A DNA stretch of 64,000 nt from Symsagittifera roscoffensis (Eukaryota > Xenacoelomorpha > Acoela > Convolutidae). Where the stretch lies: positions 63,357,548-63,421,547 of the forward strand of contig NC_087064.1 in NCBI RefSeq assembly GCF_963678635.1, written 5' to 3'. Below the pieces are notes generated by a model. It had not been told where the DNA came from and searched no databases. It was given only the letters and a program-made list of their open reading frames with translations. How positions within the stretch are numbered: position 1 is the first letter of the stretch; the number at the start of each line of letters is the position of its first letter. Below are positions 1-9,650 of this stretch, one piece after another. The translations under genes were made by a program, and so were the position numbers.

Positions 1-1271
1 TCCGAATTAGAAACACTACACCACCTATGCGAATTAGAACGAACACAAATATTACAATCACTTGCACTAGCAGTATTAAAAATACCCTATGCAGGATACC
101 TATTATCTGGAAATAGATCAAATTTTTTAGACTATGAAGGAAACATCTTATGGTTTTATACTTGTACTAAAAAAGTATCACCACTATACGTTTTTGAAGA
201 TAAACGATGTTATAAAAGAATCCCTATCTTTTATAAGAATAAAGTACATTTCGTGGATACACTTTCACGAAGAACCTATTTGTGGGATACCGCAGTCCCA
301 TGTGGATCAGAAAACAGCCACAATGTAGTACAACTAAACCCTGATGAAAATAAATATTATCTTCTCACTCCATATCCCACATTAATGCAATCACTCAAAA
401 AATTTTCACCAGAAAGCATTCGCGCTATTGCTCGAAACCCAAATATAGACTTACAATCAATAGGAATCTATTCAAAATCAGATATTCAACATCACATTAG
501 AACACAACAGTTCCAAATTTATTAACACAAATGGACACTATACAAAGACAATCAATAGACCAAAATTTACGCAAACTTGCAGAAACCGCAGGATTTGCCG
601 ATATCTACACGCAAGACTATAGCGGATATTTTAAAGACATTAAAGATTATATATATCTAAACGGTGAAAAATACCGTCCCCAAGATATATCACCAATTAA
701 CATTTTTAGCTTTGTTACACTCAAAAATGAGATCCTCGATTTTCTAGGATGGCCCTACTACATCTTAGAAAAATTGACTATTTTATACGCAATGTTTAAC
801 TTTATTGGATTTCTTTTCTCACTTTTAAAAGGAATCTACAACACATGTGCTATACACACACAAGTAAACAGACAAGCAAGCGTAGCACGCATACTCTTTG
901 CAGGATTTTTTGGAATCTTTTCTACATCTATAAACAAAATTCTTTTAGACGCACAAATAAAAGAATATAACACAAAAATAACAACACGACAAAATACATA
1001 CGACGAAGAACATAACAATGTAGACATAACGCCAACGGCACCACAATTACCAGCCCTACCAAATAACCATCCACTATCCCTAGTCCCACGAAATTTTCGA
1101 AATTTAGCCATCACACATAATCCAAATTTTCGACTCACCACATCACAAAGTCCCATCCAACATATAATGACACACCAGTCACAAGATGATAATACTTATG
1201 AACAAATTATTGAACAACCCCATACCACCGCTTTTCAGTCTCAAAATAATCATTTTTTTAGCCCACGATGA
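1..1271 (+). pseudogene. env-like glycoprotein, C-terminal part, frameshifted (A1)
   Basis: The reading frame is open from base 1, equivalent to about residue 450 of the A2 env. It includes a Cys-rich ectodomain block (CTKK, RCYKR and PCGSEN cysteines). Around 515-520 the A1 sequence has one base fewer than A2, which shifts the frame and ends the first part at 525. The second part (531-1271) continues in another frame through a hydrophobic membrane-spanning stretch near 720-850 and a cytoplasmic tail, ending FFSPR at 1271. In this copy the T-run near 705 has five T and stays open, whereas A2 has six and breaks. The stop overlaps the start of ORF4 as ATGA at 1268-1271. By homology with A2 it is a membrane fusion or attachment glycoprotein. 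Confidence 0.85.
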
Positions 1272-3073
1272 GCCGCCAACTTGGATCACTACACCGATCA
1301 AATTCCCACCCAACCAATCTTACCTCCACAATCCCAATAATACCACTTTTTGCTTTTCCGCCACCCGATTTTCCATCTAGTAATGTAACATCAGGCATGA
1401 ATTCCGATACTAATTCACACATCTCAGTTTTATATTCCATCTCACAACTCAATAACCCGAATATTGAAACCCCCGATGAATTTGCCGACTCAGAACCATC
1501 CCCATCCAATAATTTTCATAACTCTTCTAATTTTTCTCAACCCCCTTTTCAACCCATATTATCCAATAACCCTGACCCAATCACCCCCACACCCTCTTAT
1601 GCTTCCCAAGTTACCCCAACCTACTCCTCATACCATTCTGACCAATCATCTCATTCTCCAGACACCCCCCGAATCTCCCCAGAGCTAGATAATTTTATTA
1701 CCCTTCAACAACAACCCTACCACCTTAATACCCCAACCATAAACCAAATCTCCTCCACAATAAATTCATCCAACCCCCCTACCCCTACACCCTCTTCAAA
1801 TTATACTGAATCATTAGCACCATCATCCACATCAACTGAATCTTCACTCAACACTAATAGAGCTTACCGCACTTTTAAAAGAAAGTTCCCCAACCATCCT
1901 TTCCCAGCAAAACCAGGAACAGCCCGTGAATACATCAACCACCCCAAGCATACTAACACAAAAGAATTTTTAGCCATCACCTTACCCTCATTCCCACAAT
2001 ACACCTTAAACACCCCCCACGACACTAACGAAACACGCAACTTCGTAGATGAATACGTTTTAATGCCCACTCTCTCTTGGACCTCATATTATCATTTTAC
2101 TAACCCTCTTTGCTTACCTTTATCTAACACTCACATCGATATAGAACGAAATACGGACATGCTATATCGACTCACTACACCACTAACCGCTAGACAATTT
2201 ACTTACGTTGGATATAAAAAATCACTAAAAACACACACTGCACCTAGAGCTAACGAATATACACTCGAATACTACGATCACAACATCATCAGAGCTAACC
2301 AAGATCAATTCTTAGACGACGATCGCTTCGCTAATCCACAAATTACCGAGAAATTTTTCATCAAGACACCATATATATTCACACTAAACATCTTCGACCG
2401 AAAGTTTGATCACATTATTTCAGAAGCACTAACGGACACACAAGCGTACGAAAGTTTCAAAGAACGCTTCCAAATATTTTCACTAACCTTTCATTTCCTT
2501 GCACCACACGAAAGAGATTTAAACTGCTCACACGATATTATGTTGCGCACTAAACAAACCCACACATATAGTTATTATCGCTTCATCCAAAATCACTTTG
2601 ACCTACACACACCCTCTAGACAACCACACCATCGTTTTCAATTCATTAATTCCAAATACACTTCACCATTTTTCCTAAATTTCACATATTGTATTAAAGA
2701 CACTACTCTCCATGGTATTCTTCGTAATTATGACCCCATAACCCAAATGTACATCTTCTGTCCCATCACCAAGACCTTCAACGCCGAAGAATCCCGACCC
2801 TTCCTTCTCCCGCACGAGTTTGTACAACCCATAGAAATCCCAATTTTAGAATTCATCCACAACACTAAATTCAATCACAAATTATATAATCTAATCCAAA
2901 ACACACCTTATGAGTTTGCAGTTGGCACTGAAGAACTAACCACTATTAAGGCACTTCAATTGCTTTGGCCACTGCTTCAAACTAAAAATATCATCCGCAT
3001 CTTAGCTAAACTACTAACAACTTCAGAACTAATTCACGACATCTTCCCCCACGGTTTTTTCCCCGACGACTAA
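1268..3073 (+). CDS. ORF4, 601-residue accessory protein of family A (intact)
   Basis: An uninterrupted ORF of 601 codons follows env with a 4-nt stop/start overlap (ATGA), an arrangement kept in copy A2 at 23185. The N-terminal ~200 residues are rich in Ser, Pro, Thr and Asn and look disordered. The C-terminal ~400 residues, from about YRTFKRKF to the end FFPDD, have mixed hydrophobic and charged composition and look folded. I see no signal peptide, membrane segment or zinc motif, and I recognise no family. The C-terminal part is the better conserved with A2. Position after env and the overlap suggest expression from the env mRNA by termination-reinitiation, which is inference. Its role is unknown; a tegument-, matrix- or regulatory-type accessory protein are all possible. 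Confidence 0.75.
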   Translation: MSRQLGSLHRSNSHPTNLTSTIPIIPLFAFPPPDFPSSNVTSGMNSDTNSHISVLYSISQLNNPNIETPDEFADSEPSPSNNFHNSSNFSQPPFQPILSNNPDPITPTPSYASQVTPTYSSYHSDQSSHSPDTPRISPELDNFITLQQQPYHLNTPTINQISSTINSSNPPTPTPSSNYTESLAPSSTSTESSLNTNRAYRTFKRKFPNHPFPAKPGTAREYINHPKHTNTKEFLAITLPSFPQYTLNTPHDTNETRNFVDEYVLMPTLSWTSYYHFTNPLCLPLSNTHIDIERNTDMLYRLTTPLTARQFTYVGYKKSLKTHTAPRANEYTLEYYDHNIIRANQDQFLDDDRFANPQITEKFFIKTPYIFTLNIFDRKFDHIISEALTDTQAYESFKERFQIFSLTFHFLAPHERDLNCSHDIMLRTKQTHTYSYYRFIQNHFDLHTPSRQPHHRFQFINSKYTSPFFLNFTYCIKDTTLHGILRNYDPITQMYIFCPITKTFNAEESRPFLLPHEFVQPIEIPILEFIHNTKFNHKLYNLIQNTPYEFAVGTEELTTIKALQLLWPLLQTKNIIRILAKLLTTSELIHDIFPHGFFPDD

Positions 3074-3076
3074 CAG

Positions 3077-3155
3077 GTAAGTATGAATTAAATGAATATA
3101 ACTAACTAATTGAAATATTAAAAAACTCACCATACTTTATTCATGTTTTCTTTAG
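3077..3155 (+). other. Candidate 79-nt intron in the 3' UTR (A1)
   Basis: Directly after the ORF4 stop is CAG|GTAAGTAT, a near-perfect 5' splice site. A pyrimidine-rich stretch ending TTTCTTTAG gives a 3' site at 3155, with CTAAC-like branch candidates between. Copy A2 has the same signals with the same 79-nt spacing (24989-25067). Splicing is predicted only. Confidence 0.5.
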
Positions 3156-4690
3156 ATTTTTAGCCTTCATCCGACGATCACCTACAAAAACCACAAAAGA
3201 CAAATAAAAATCGCAAATTTCATCAAACAGATTTCAAAAATTCTATTAATCTCTTACACTTATAAATTTATAAATTTAATACCAATGCAGTAAATTCATT
3301 TCTAAAATTTTCCCCACAAGCAGTAAATCTAATTATGATGAAAATTTGTAACTTAAAATTCCCCCATAACTAGCAGTAAATTTCCAAATTCTATGCAGTA
3401 AATTAATAAAATGCAATTGCAGTACTAACCTTTTGATATTCTCATTCATTCGCACAGAAATTCTATCCACACTCGCACAGCTCGCCCACGAAGAATTGTT
3501 TAAAATAATGAATTTCAGTTTCAAGTTTTCACACTCAACAACTCTAACATATAATAACATGTTTCAAACTTTCCTTTAACCCGGTTGGAAAGGAATCATA
3601 TACTAAACAAAACTAACCAACGCAGCTTACTAAATACCACAAATCATAGAATAACAGCATGACTAAGAAAAGGAAACCAACGGTACCCAAACCGGATTAA
3701 CCCAGTTTAAAACTGGATAATTTATTCTTTTGAAGACTATTATAAAGTCTAAGAAAGAAATAATAAAACACAAAAAAGTCGAAAGACAAACCCATACCAC
3801 AAACAATTTGATTTTTGAAAAAAGGACAACCAACAAAACATAAGAAAAACCACAACAAACCCAACATAAAACGTTGTCACATAACAGGACCCCTCACAAA
3901 AACCGCATGAAATCATACTCCCACTCCTGGCCTAACCCACCAGGAAGGACGTCCTGAGCATGCTCTATAGCCGGCCTAACCCACCGCGCTACATCCACGC
4001 TTTGTGACCACACCACTATTTTTAATAAGAGCTACTCAAGTGTGAGTAACTCTTCAAAATAACCGAACTAAAACAAAAAGCTTTTGTGAAAACAACTAAC
4101 TAAAATCATTATTAAAAAATATTAAACTAATAAAAGTTTTATAAAATGTAAAATCATATGATGCAATATATAGATCAGAATACAACACCAAGGACGAACA
4201 TCAAAAGACAAGACGACCCCACTACACTCGAGAGAGAATGACCAACTACAATCAATATGCCGCTCACAATCACAACTCAAAGGATTTAGAGTACGACTTG
4301 ACCTCGCAGAAAAGGACTTCATTGAACTAGACCAATGACCACCTCGATGACCCAAGTGTACGTACAGATCCGAGTAACCAGGCATCCCCTCCACGCACAA
4401 TCTCCACGCCATTCCCAAACTAGATCATACACAAAAGAAGTTCTCCCCGAAGAACAGAAAAACCTGACATAGCCAACCATTCTGAAAGCAGAATTGATTT
4501 TGTTGCAGAGACTCAGTCGTTGTCACAAGAAGAACACAACGTCTTATATCCCTAACTCCAGCTTCCTGAAACTTCTTTAACAAAGAAGAAGCGGAAGAAA
4601 ATTATGATGTTCACCAAATACCAACGTCCATCATCCATCCTTGAATTAACAGAAGAACTGTTCTAAAAAACTCTGTAAAACCCGGATGGG
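3156..4690 (+). other. 3' non-coding region of A1, structured, with short repeats
   Basis: I see no credible coding sequence. The motif GCAGTAAAT recurs about four times between 3286 and 3410. A perfect hairpin CCAGTTTAAAACTGG lies at 3702-3716. A second hairpin with arms AAGAGxTACTC and GAGTAxCTCTT is at 4027-4054, with one internal mismatch. All are kept in A2 (the hairpins at 25613-25627 and 25940-25967). The last bases before the LTR, CCCGGATGGG, are a weak polypurine-tract candidate. Confidence 0.7.
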
Positions 4691-5100
4691 TGGAACCTGA
4701 TCTAAACTATATTTTATGATTGGATAAATTAAATGTTTTACCAATGAAAAGTATTTAATATTAACCAATCATGATCCATCTAACTAACAATCCACTTATT
4801 TGTAAGTGCTGAAGTTACTTGTAATTTCAGCACCAGAGAGATTTGAATTTAACTTAGAAATTAGTTGGACTCTCCCGAGCACTTCAGCAACCGCAATAAA
4901 CCAGTATACCCTAGATCTATTGAGCCTAGCAGAGACTAGTTAAACAACCTGAGACTAGATAGTATAAGAGTAAGATTAGGATCGGTATTAGACTAAGAAG
5001 TTGCACGAATCTATCCGGCCGAAAATAAGATAGCGTGACGAGCAGACGGTGTACCCTATCCGAAATTACTCTATGAGTTAACCAACTCGGTCCTAACTCA
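4691..5100 (+). repeat. 3' LTR of A1 (410 bp)
   Basis: It starts TGGAACCTGATC and ends CCTAACTCA, the same boundaries and length as both A2 LTRs. It contains AATAAA at 4895-4900 and, just upstream, a 28-nt hairpin (4806-4833) in which one A-T pair of the A2 hairpin is replaced by a G-T wobble. Confidence 0.93.
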
Positions 5101-6159
5101 GATGGCCAGGATTAAATAAAAATCAAGGAGGAAACAAGTTGCCCTAAAAACCATGTAAATACGAACGAAGAGACAAGAAGAATTTAAATCTTAGGTTTTT
5201 CTCTTCATATATACAATTATTTTGTTCTGAATTCCAAATTTGTTCACAAAAAAATTTAAAAAATTCAAAACTTTTTAACTGAAACTCAGAGAAAAACTGC
5301 TTGATGATCGATGATCATCAAAATTTTGCGTATGAGAACCTGCAGAACAATTTTTCACATTGGAAAAAAAGACGGAGGGGTTTAACAGAAAATAAATTTT
5401 TGTGCGAAAAAAAAATAATTTATGGTTTCAAATGGAGCAGAGCATCCGAAGGAATATGTAGTCCAATAATCAGTTAATCAATAACTAAGCCAAAAAAAAC
5501 CAAAAAAGTATCAAATAAAGTTATCATATTTTTCTATCAATGCACTAACTCGCGTTCCATCAAATTCTGTTTCTCTTAATAGTTGAAAACTTCCAAGTTA
5601 GAAAAATCAATAGGTGTTATCTGGTTAGAAATAGAAAACACTATGTCGATCTTTAGAGTTGTTATAAATGCCCATAAAAACTAGTTCTGCTTGGATTATA
5701 GCACAAAATTTTTCTAACATGCAACCTTAAAATCGGATTTGTGAGAAACCATCACTGACTGGTTTTTCTTTATAAAACACGTTCAAATCTAATACTTGAG
5801 ACAATTTTTAGGGCTAATTTTGATAAGAGGGCAATTTTTTTGTGAAACTTTTCATTTGTTGGGTGCACACTTTGAGTCAAGCACTTTTTCAGATTAAATT
5901 GTAAAAACTAATTTTACTTCCATTGAACCAGGTTGCTCAACAGCAGAAAAATTAGTCTGTTGGGTGTAGGGTGTATCAAAAAATTTCCCGTTTTTCTTAT
6001 TGTCTCGTCTTTCATCGTCCAAAAAACTTGAATCCGAGTGAATTAATAAAAAAATCCAAACTATCTTTCTCTTAACTGACGAATGCATGCTATTTTGATT
6101 ATAACTTCGGAGGTTTAAGCGATTAAATTTCTCTGCTGGTATTTTTGGAACAAATTTTA
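5101..6159. other. Host flanking DNA, no gene recognised
   Basis: AT-rich sequence with no ORF I can support. It ends with CAAATTTTA (6151-6159), the left target-site duplicate of the MITE that follows. Confidence 0.6.
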
Positions 6160-6350
6160 GATCAAGTTAACATCCTCCCACCCCCTTAATAGACCAAGTT
6201 AAGATCCTCCACCCCAGACCTTAAATCAAATTAAATTTGCTAAGCGCTGCATGTAAAATGCTCGATTCTGATTGGTTGATAATTCCCAACTTAGAACCAA
6301 GTTAACATCCCCCCTAAACGTGTTTAGGGGGGAGGATGTTAACTTGGTCC
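6160..6350. mobile_element. MITE / foldback DNA transposon with 9-bp target duplication
   Basis: A 191-bp body is flanked by perfect direct repeats CAAATTTTA at 6151-6159 and 6351-6359. The ends are inverted repeats: the left end reads GATCAAGTTAACATCCTCCC and the right end, on the other strand, GGACCAAGTTAACATCCTCC. Further copies of CAAGTTAA(C/G)ATCC lie at 6193 and 6297. The right half (about 6297-6348) is itself a long hairpin with arms of 24-27 bp. There is no coding capacity. A 9-bp duplication fits Mutator-like elements, but the superfamily is not certain. Confidence 0.75.
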
Positions 6351-6796
6351 CAAATTTTATCGACCACTTCTACAGTATTGTTTCAACAAAACCTGTGTTG
6401 ATTTTTTTGTCTCCACTTCGTGTGTGTGAGAAAACGAATGTTTAAACATCGATCTTGTTTTATGCTTTTTCAATGTTACTCTGGCAGTTTTTCGTTGGCA
6501 GCTCACGCAAATTTTGCAGAAATTTGAATTGCCACCAGAAACTAATCAAAACATAGTATTAGGCATCACAGAGTAGCTGCATAACTTCAAATTGTAATTT
6601 AAATAAAGATTTACAAAATTCAAGAAGGCACTGAGGAAAATCCTGTTGTGAACATGAGTATCCGCACTCACACTCAAAACACTCTAAGACTTTATCTTGA
6701 GACTTGAGGCTGTTCACGGCATCCTTCTTCAAAAAGAGTTTTTCAGGTAAATGATCTAAAAAGCAGCGTTCATTTCCTGTTTGCTCTCTTTTTTAG

Positions 6797-7661
6797 TCCA
6801 AACTCAGTGCTGGCCTTCTTTGTCTCAGTGTTCCTCTTCTTCCTCTGGCTGTGTGTGTCCAGGTGTGTCCGGAAGGCATGGAGACGCAATGGCCACAGGC
6901 GAATAAGTCGTCACAACAGACAGAGCCAGAGCAGCAATAAAGAAAAACACAAACACGAAAAAGAAGAAGGAAAAGAAGAAGGTGGAGAAGATGGCGCTGC
7001 AATCACCTTCTTCAACATAAGCCCTCAGTTCTCCCGCCAAACTGCATTGAACGTCCAACCCCCTCGGGATGGAAACTACTGCAATGGAACTCCTGATGTT
7101 TCTACCCCCCTTTCCCTCATGGTGGCAAATCACCAGCAGCTAACCGGCCGCCACCGACCGCTTTTATACGCAGGACGAGAACAGCACGTGCAGATATCAA
7201 ACGAACTTCCTCTTTTCGCCCACTACTCTCCCAAAACATCTCCTGACATGGAAATGAATGGAAGCATAGCCTGGATTGTTCCGAATGCAACTGAAACTCA
7301 TGCTGGCGATGCAATGATTCCACACGTTCACGACTTCCAAGCAGGTATCACTCATAATGACGTTACTTCTCCGAACGGATGCGACGAGTTGATTTCCTTG
7401 GCCGACGACGGCGCAGTACTATCCAGCTCTAGTGTCTCCCCAACTCTGAGTGGTTACTACTCGGCCTCCACCACTAGCAACCAGATGGGCTCGGATTTCT
7501 CACGAACCTACACTCCAAGCATGAACAAAAACGACTTGAAGTATAGTTTCCGGGTTCTGAGGATGGAAACTTCGGTGCCAGAAGATAACCCGCCTCACAA
7601 TGAAGAGTGCCGCTTTGGCTCTCAAGTGTACAAGAAACGATCAGTTGAAGCGACTGTGTAG
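6797..7661 (+). CDS. Terminal exon of a host membrane protein: TM helix and cytoplasmic tail
   Basis: The exon is preceded by a good 3' splice site, TTTGCTCTCTTTTTTAG, ending at 6796. The frame enters with one base of a split codon, reads PNSVLAFF and ends with TAG at 7661. Residues about 5-25 form a strongly hydrophobic helix rich in Phe, Leu and Val, followed by a Cys/Arg/Lys stop-transfer patch (SRCVRKAWRRN). A Lys/Glu-rich stretch and then a long Ser/Thr/Asn-rich tail without further hydrophobic segments follow. This is the layout of the last exon of a single-pass type I receptor or adhesion protein, with the ectodomain encoded by exons outside the window or upstream introns. I do not recognise the family. 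Start codons inside the exon are not needed. Codon use and base composition are unlike the neighbouring A elements, which supports a host gene. Confidence 0.65.
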
Positions 7662-7771
7662 AATGAGAAACCGAGTTTCCAGCCCCTATTTACTCTAGTA
7701 CTCCCTTTGTTCGTTTTCATCAATCGTGTAATTAAATTATGTTACCTTTCAAGATTATTTTTCTATTTCAG

Positions 7772-7890
7772 CTTGCAATCTCTCTTGTGAATAAAAATGC
7801 GGCTCTTGAGTGTAGTGGACTCACTACGGGATCAGCTGCTCAGATTGAACAGCTGGCAAAACTGTTTGAACCAGTCCATCAGAATGAGAT
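7772..7890 (+). other. Exon-like cassette 1 (paralogous to 8765-8880)
   Basis: A 119-nt segment lies between TTTTTCTATTTCAG and GTAAGAACTA, good splice-site matches. One frame is fully open and contains ALECSGLTTGSAAQIEQLAK. The second cassette, about 990 bp downstream, has the same splice-like borders and nearly the same peptide; several differences are silent or conservative in this frame. It could be an alternative exon, a duplicated exon of another + strand gene, or a fossil. An AATAAA at 7790 lies inside it, so the upstream exon may instead end here. Confidence 0.4.
7790..7795 (+). promoter_or_regulatory. Possible polyadenylation signal for the host gene
   Basis: AATAAA occurs about 130 nt after the stop at 7661, a usual distance. 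It lies within exon-like cassette 1, so both readings cannot hold for the same transcript. Confidence 0.4.
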
Positions 7891-8764
7891 GTAAGAACTA
7901 ATTAGGGTTCATACATTGACATGTTAGAGTCTGATAGCTATACATCCATCGGAAATTGGTTCTCACTTGAACGAAACTCCATTTATTAAACAAGAATGAA
8001 AGCTCAACCTTCGTTAATAAAATATACCCGGGTTGAAGTTGCATTGCATTACAGACAGGTTTCATAAGTTTTTCAGGTTTTTGCATCCATCAGTCATTTA
8101 TGTTGTAGAGCTACTTTAACGATGTTCATCCTTAAATCATTTATAAAACATATACGCAAACCACATAGATTATTCATTGATGATTCTTGACTGAAACATA
8201 CATGAGTATATTATTTTGAGCAAGGAGGTTTTACGCAAGAAAGTTGTTAGTCAGAGCGTTGCATTAGGCAACAATCACTTCGGTGGAGTTGTTTACTTCT
8301 AATGTAAGTTTCAGGGGGATCCCTTTGAAAAATTAACAGTCAAGGGCTCCCGCGGTGTGAAAGAGTAGACTTCAGGAAACATTTCAGCATTATATTTATA
8401 TGCATTTTAGATCAATAATTTTGAATCGTTTTGTAAAAAAAACTTTGGAGAACCAACTCGGAAAAACCAATTTGGAAAAACATTTGGCTTCAAGGCACTC
8501 TAATTTCAACTACTCCTGTACTTTCGTTCTACTCCAAACATCATCACGATGTATCAATTGAGAAGCGTAAGCTATAATCTTACCGCCACATTTTTGTTTC
8601 ACCAAAATAATCAGATTACATCAATAGAACATTGCTGTTTCCTCGATGAAAGTAACTGATTTCCTGGGCTGAGTTCCTGTTGCATTTAGCGAGGGAAATT
8701 TGTAAAAGCAGTGATCGCCATCAATGAATTAGTGCTAAACATTTACCCAAATAGCAAATTTCAG

Positions 8765-8880
8765 AGCTGGAAAAAAACGAAAATTTTAGCGCTCTTGAGT
8801 GTAGTGGGCTCACTAGTGGATCAGCTGCTCAGATTGAGAAGCTGGCAAAAGTTTTCTTAACCAGCCTCCCAGAATATGAT
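8765..8880 (+). other. Exon-like cassette 2 (paralogous to 7772-7890)
   Basis: A 116-nt segment is bordered by AGCAAATTTCAG and GTAAGAACTA. Its open frame contains ALECSGLTSGSAAQIEKLAK, matching cassette 1 at 17 of 20 residues. A one-base length difference near the 3' end means the two cassettes leave in different frames, so at least one may be non-functional or they are not interchangeable. Confidence 0.4.
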
Positions 8881-9217
8881 GTAAGAACTAGTTTACACTT
8901 AAGAACTATTTAACGGTGGGATCCTGGATTGAAATCCCATCATTACTTATCGCTTTTTCTGTAGTATCCCAGTGATCGCTATTTTTTAGCGCTGATTCAC
9001 GTAGAATTCTGAGTTTTTTTTGCTAAACCTGCGATAGTTTAAAGCTATTTCAGTAATGATTCCGTAGAAACTCATTGATAAAACTTAAGAAAATTTAACT
9101 CATTCTACTAGCTTTCTAAAGATTGCGAGTTGATAAGCCCTTTAGCTTGATTATATCTATGACATAGTGGCCGTAACGTAGCATAAATTTTGAATATGAG
9201 CTGAAACCGGACTGAAT
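8881..9217. other. Host DNA up to the A2 insertion site
   Basis: No gene or repeat recognised. The last four bases before the LTR (9218-9221, TAGC) are the target duplication. Confidence 0.5.
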
Positions 9218-9221
9218 TAGC
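9218..9221. repeat. Target-site duplication, left copy (TAGC)
   Basis: TAGC directly precedes the 5' LTR at 9222 and recurs directly after the 3' LTR at 26987-26990. A 4-bp duplication is usual for Ty3/gypsy and errantivirus-like integrases. Confidence 0.85.
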
Positions 9222-9631
9222 TGGAACCTGATCTAAACTACATTTTATGATTGGATAAATTAGATATTTTACCACTGTAAAGTATTTAATATTAACCAAT
9301 CATGATCCATCTAACTAACAACCCACTTATTTGTAAGTGCTGAAATTACTTGTAATTTCAGCACCAGAGAGATTTAAATTTAACTTAGAATTTAGTTGCC
9401 TCTCCAAAAGAACTTCAGCAGCCGCAATAAACCAGTATACCCTAGATCTATTGAGCCTAGCAGAGACTAGTTAAACAACCTGAGACTAGATAGTATAAGA
9501 GTAAGATTAGGATCGGTATTAGACTAAGAAGTTGCACGAATCTATCCGGCCGAAAATAAGATAGCGTGACGAGCAGACGGTGTACCCTATCCGAAATTAC
9601 TCTATGAGTTAACCACATCGGTCCTAACTCA
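9222..9631 (+). repeat. 5' LTR of A2 (410 bp)
   Basis: Starts TGGAACCTGATC, ends CCTAACTCA. AATAAA is at 9426-9431. Just upstream, 9337-9364 forms a perfect 13-bp hairpin (GTGCTGAAATTAC / GTAATTTCAGCAC, 2-nt loop). It differs from the 3' LTR at two sites that I noted. Confidence 0.96.
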
Positions 9632-9633
9632 TC

Positions 9634-9650
9634 TGGTGCGACCATAAGTC
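9634..9650 (+). promoter_or_regulatory. Candidate tRNA primer-binding site
   Basis: TGGTGCGACCATAAGTC begins two bases after the LTR, with the TGG expected from pairing to a tRNA CCA end. I could not assign the tRNA. Confidence 0.55.

Larger units (their letters stand above)
1..5100 (+). mobile_element. LTR retrotransposon family A, copy A1 (3' portion)
   Basis: This is the 3' part of an env-bearing LTR retrotransposon whose 5' part lies outside the window. From left to right it holds the C-terminal part of an env-like gene, an accessory ORF (ORF4), about 1.6 kb of non-coding sequence and a 410-bp LTR ending in CTAACTCA. The whole stretch aligns collinearly with 21915-26986 of copy A2. By eye the LTR is about 95% identical to those of A2, so A1 is an independent insertion of a related subfamily and not a segmental copy. 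Its ORF4 is intact where that of A2 is broken, while its env carries a different frameshift. The sequence after the LTR (GATG...) cannot be tested as a target duplication because the 5' end is missing. Confidence 0.93.

Noticed and set aside
836-1156. Antisense 106-codon ORFs opposite env (also at 22753-23073)
   Set aside because: They are conserved only because the + strand env is conserved, and are not coding-like.
5101-9221. tRNA or rRNA genes in the host segments
   Set aside because: I saw no cloverleaf with intact A and B boxes and no rRNA-like sequence by eye. A tRNAscan run would settle it.
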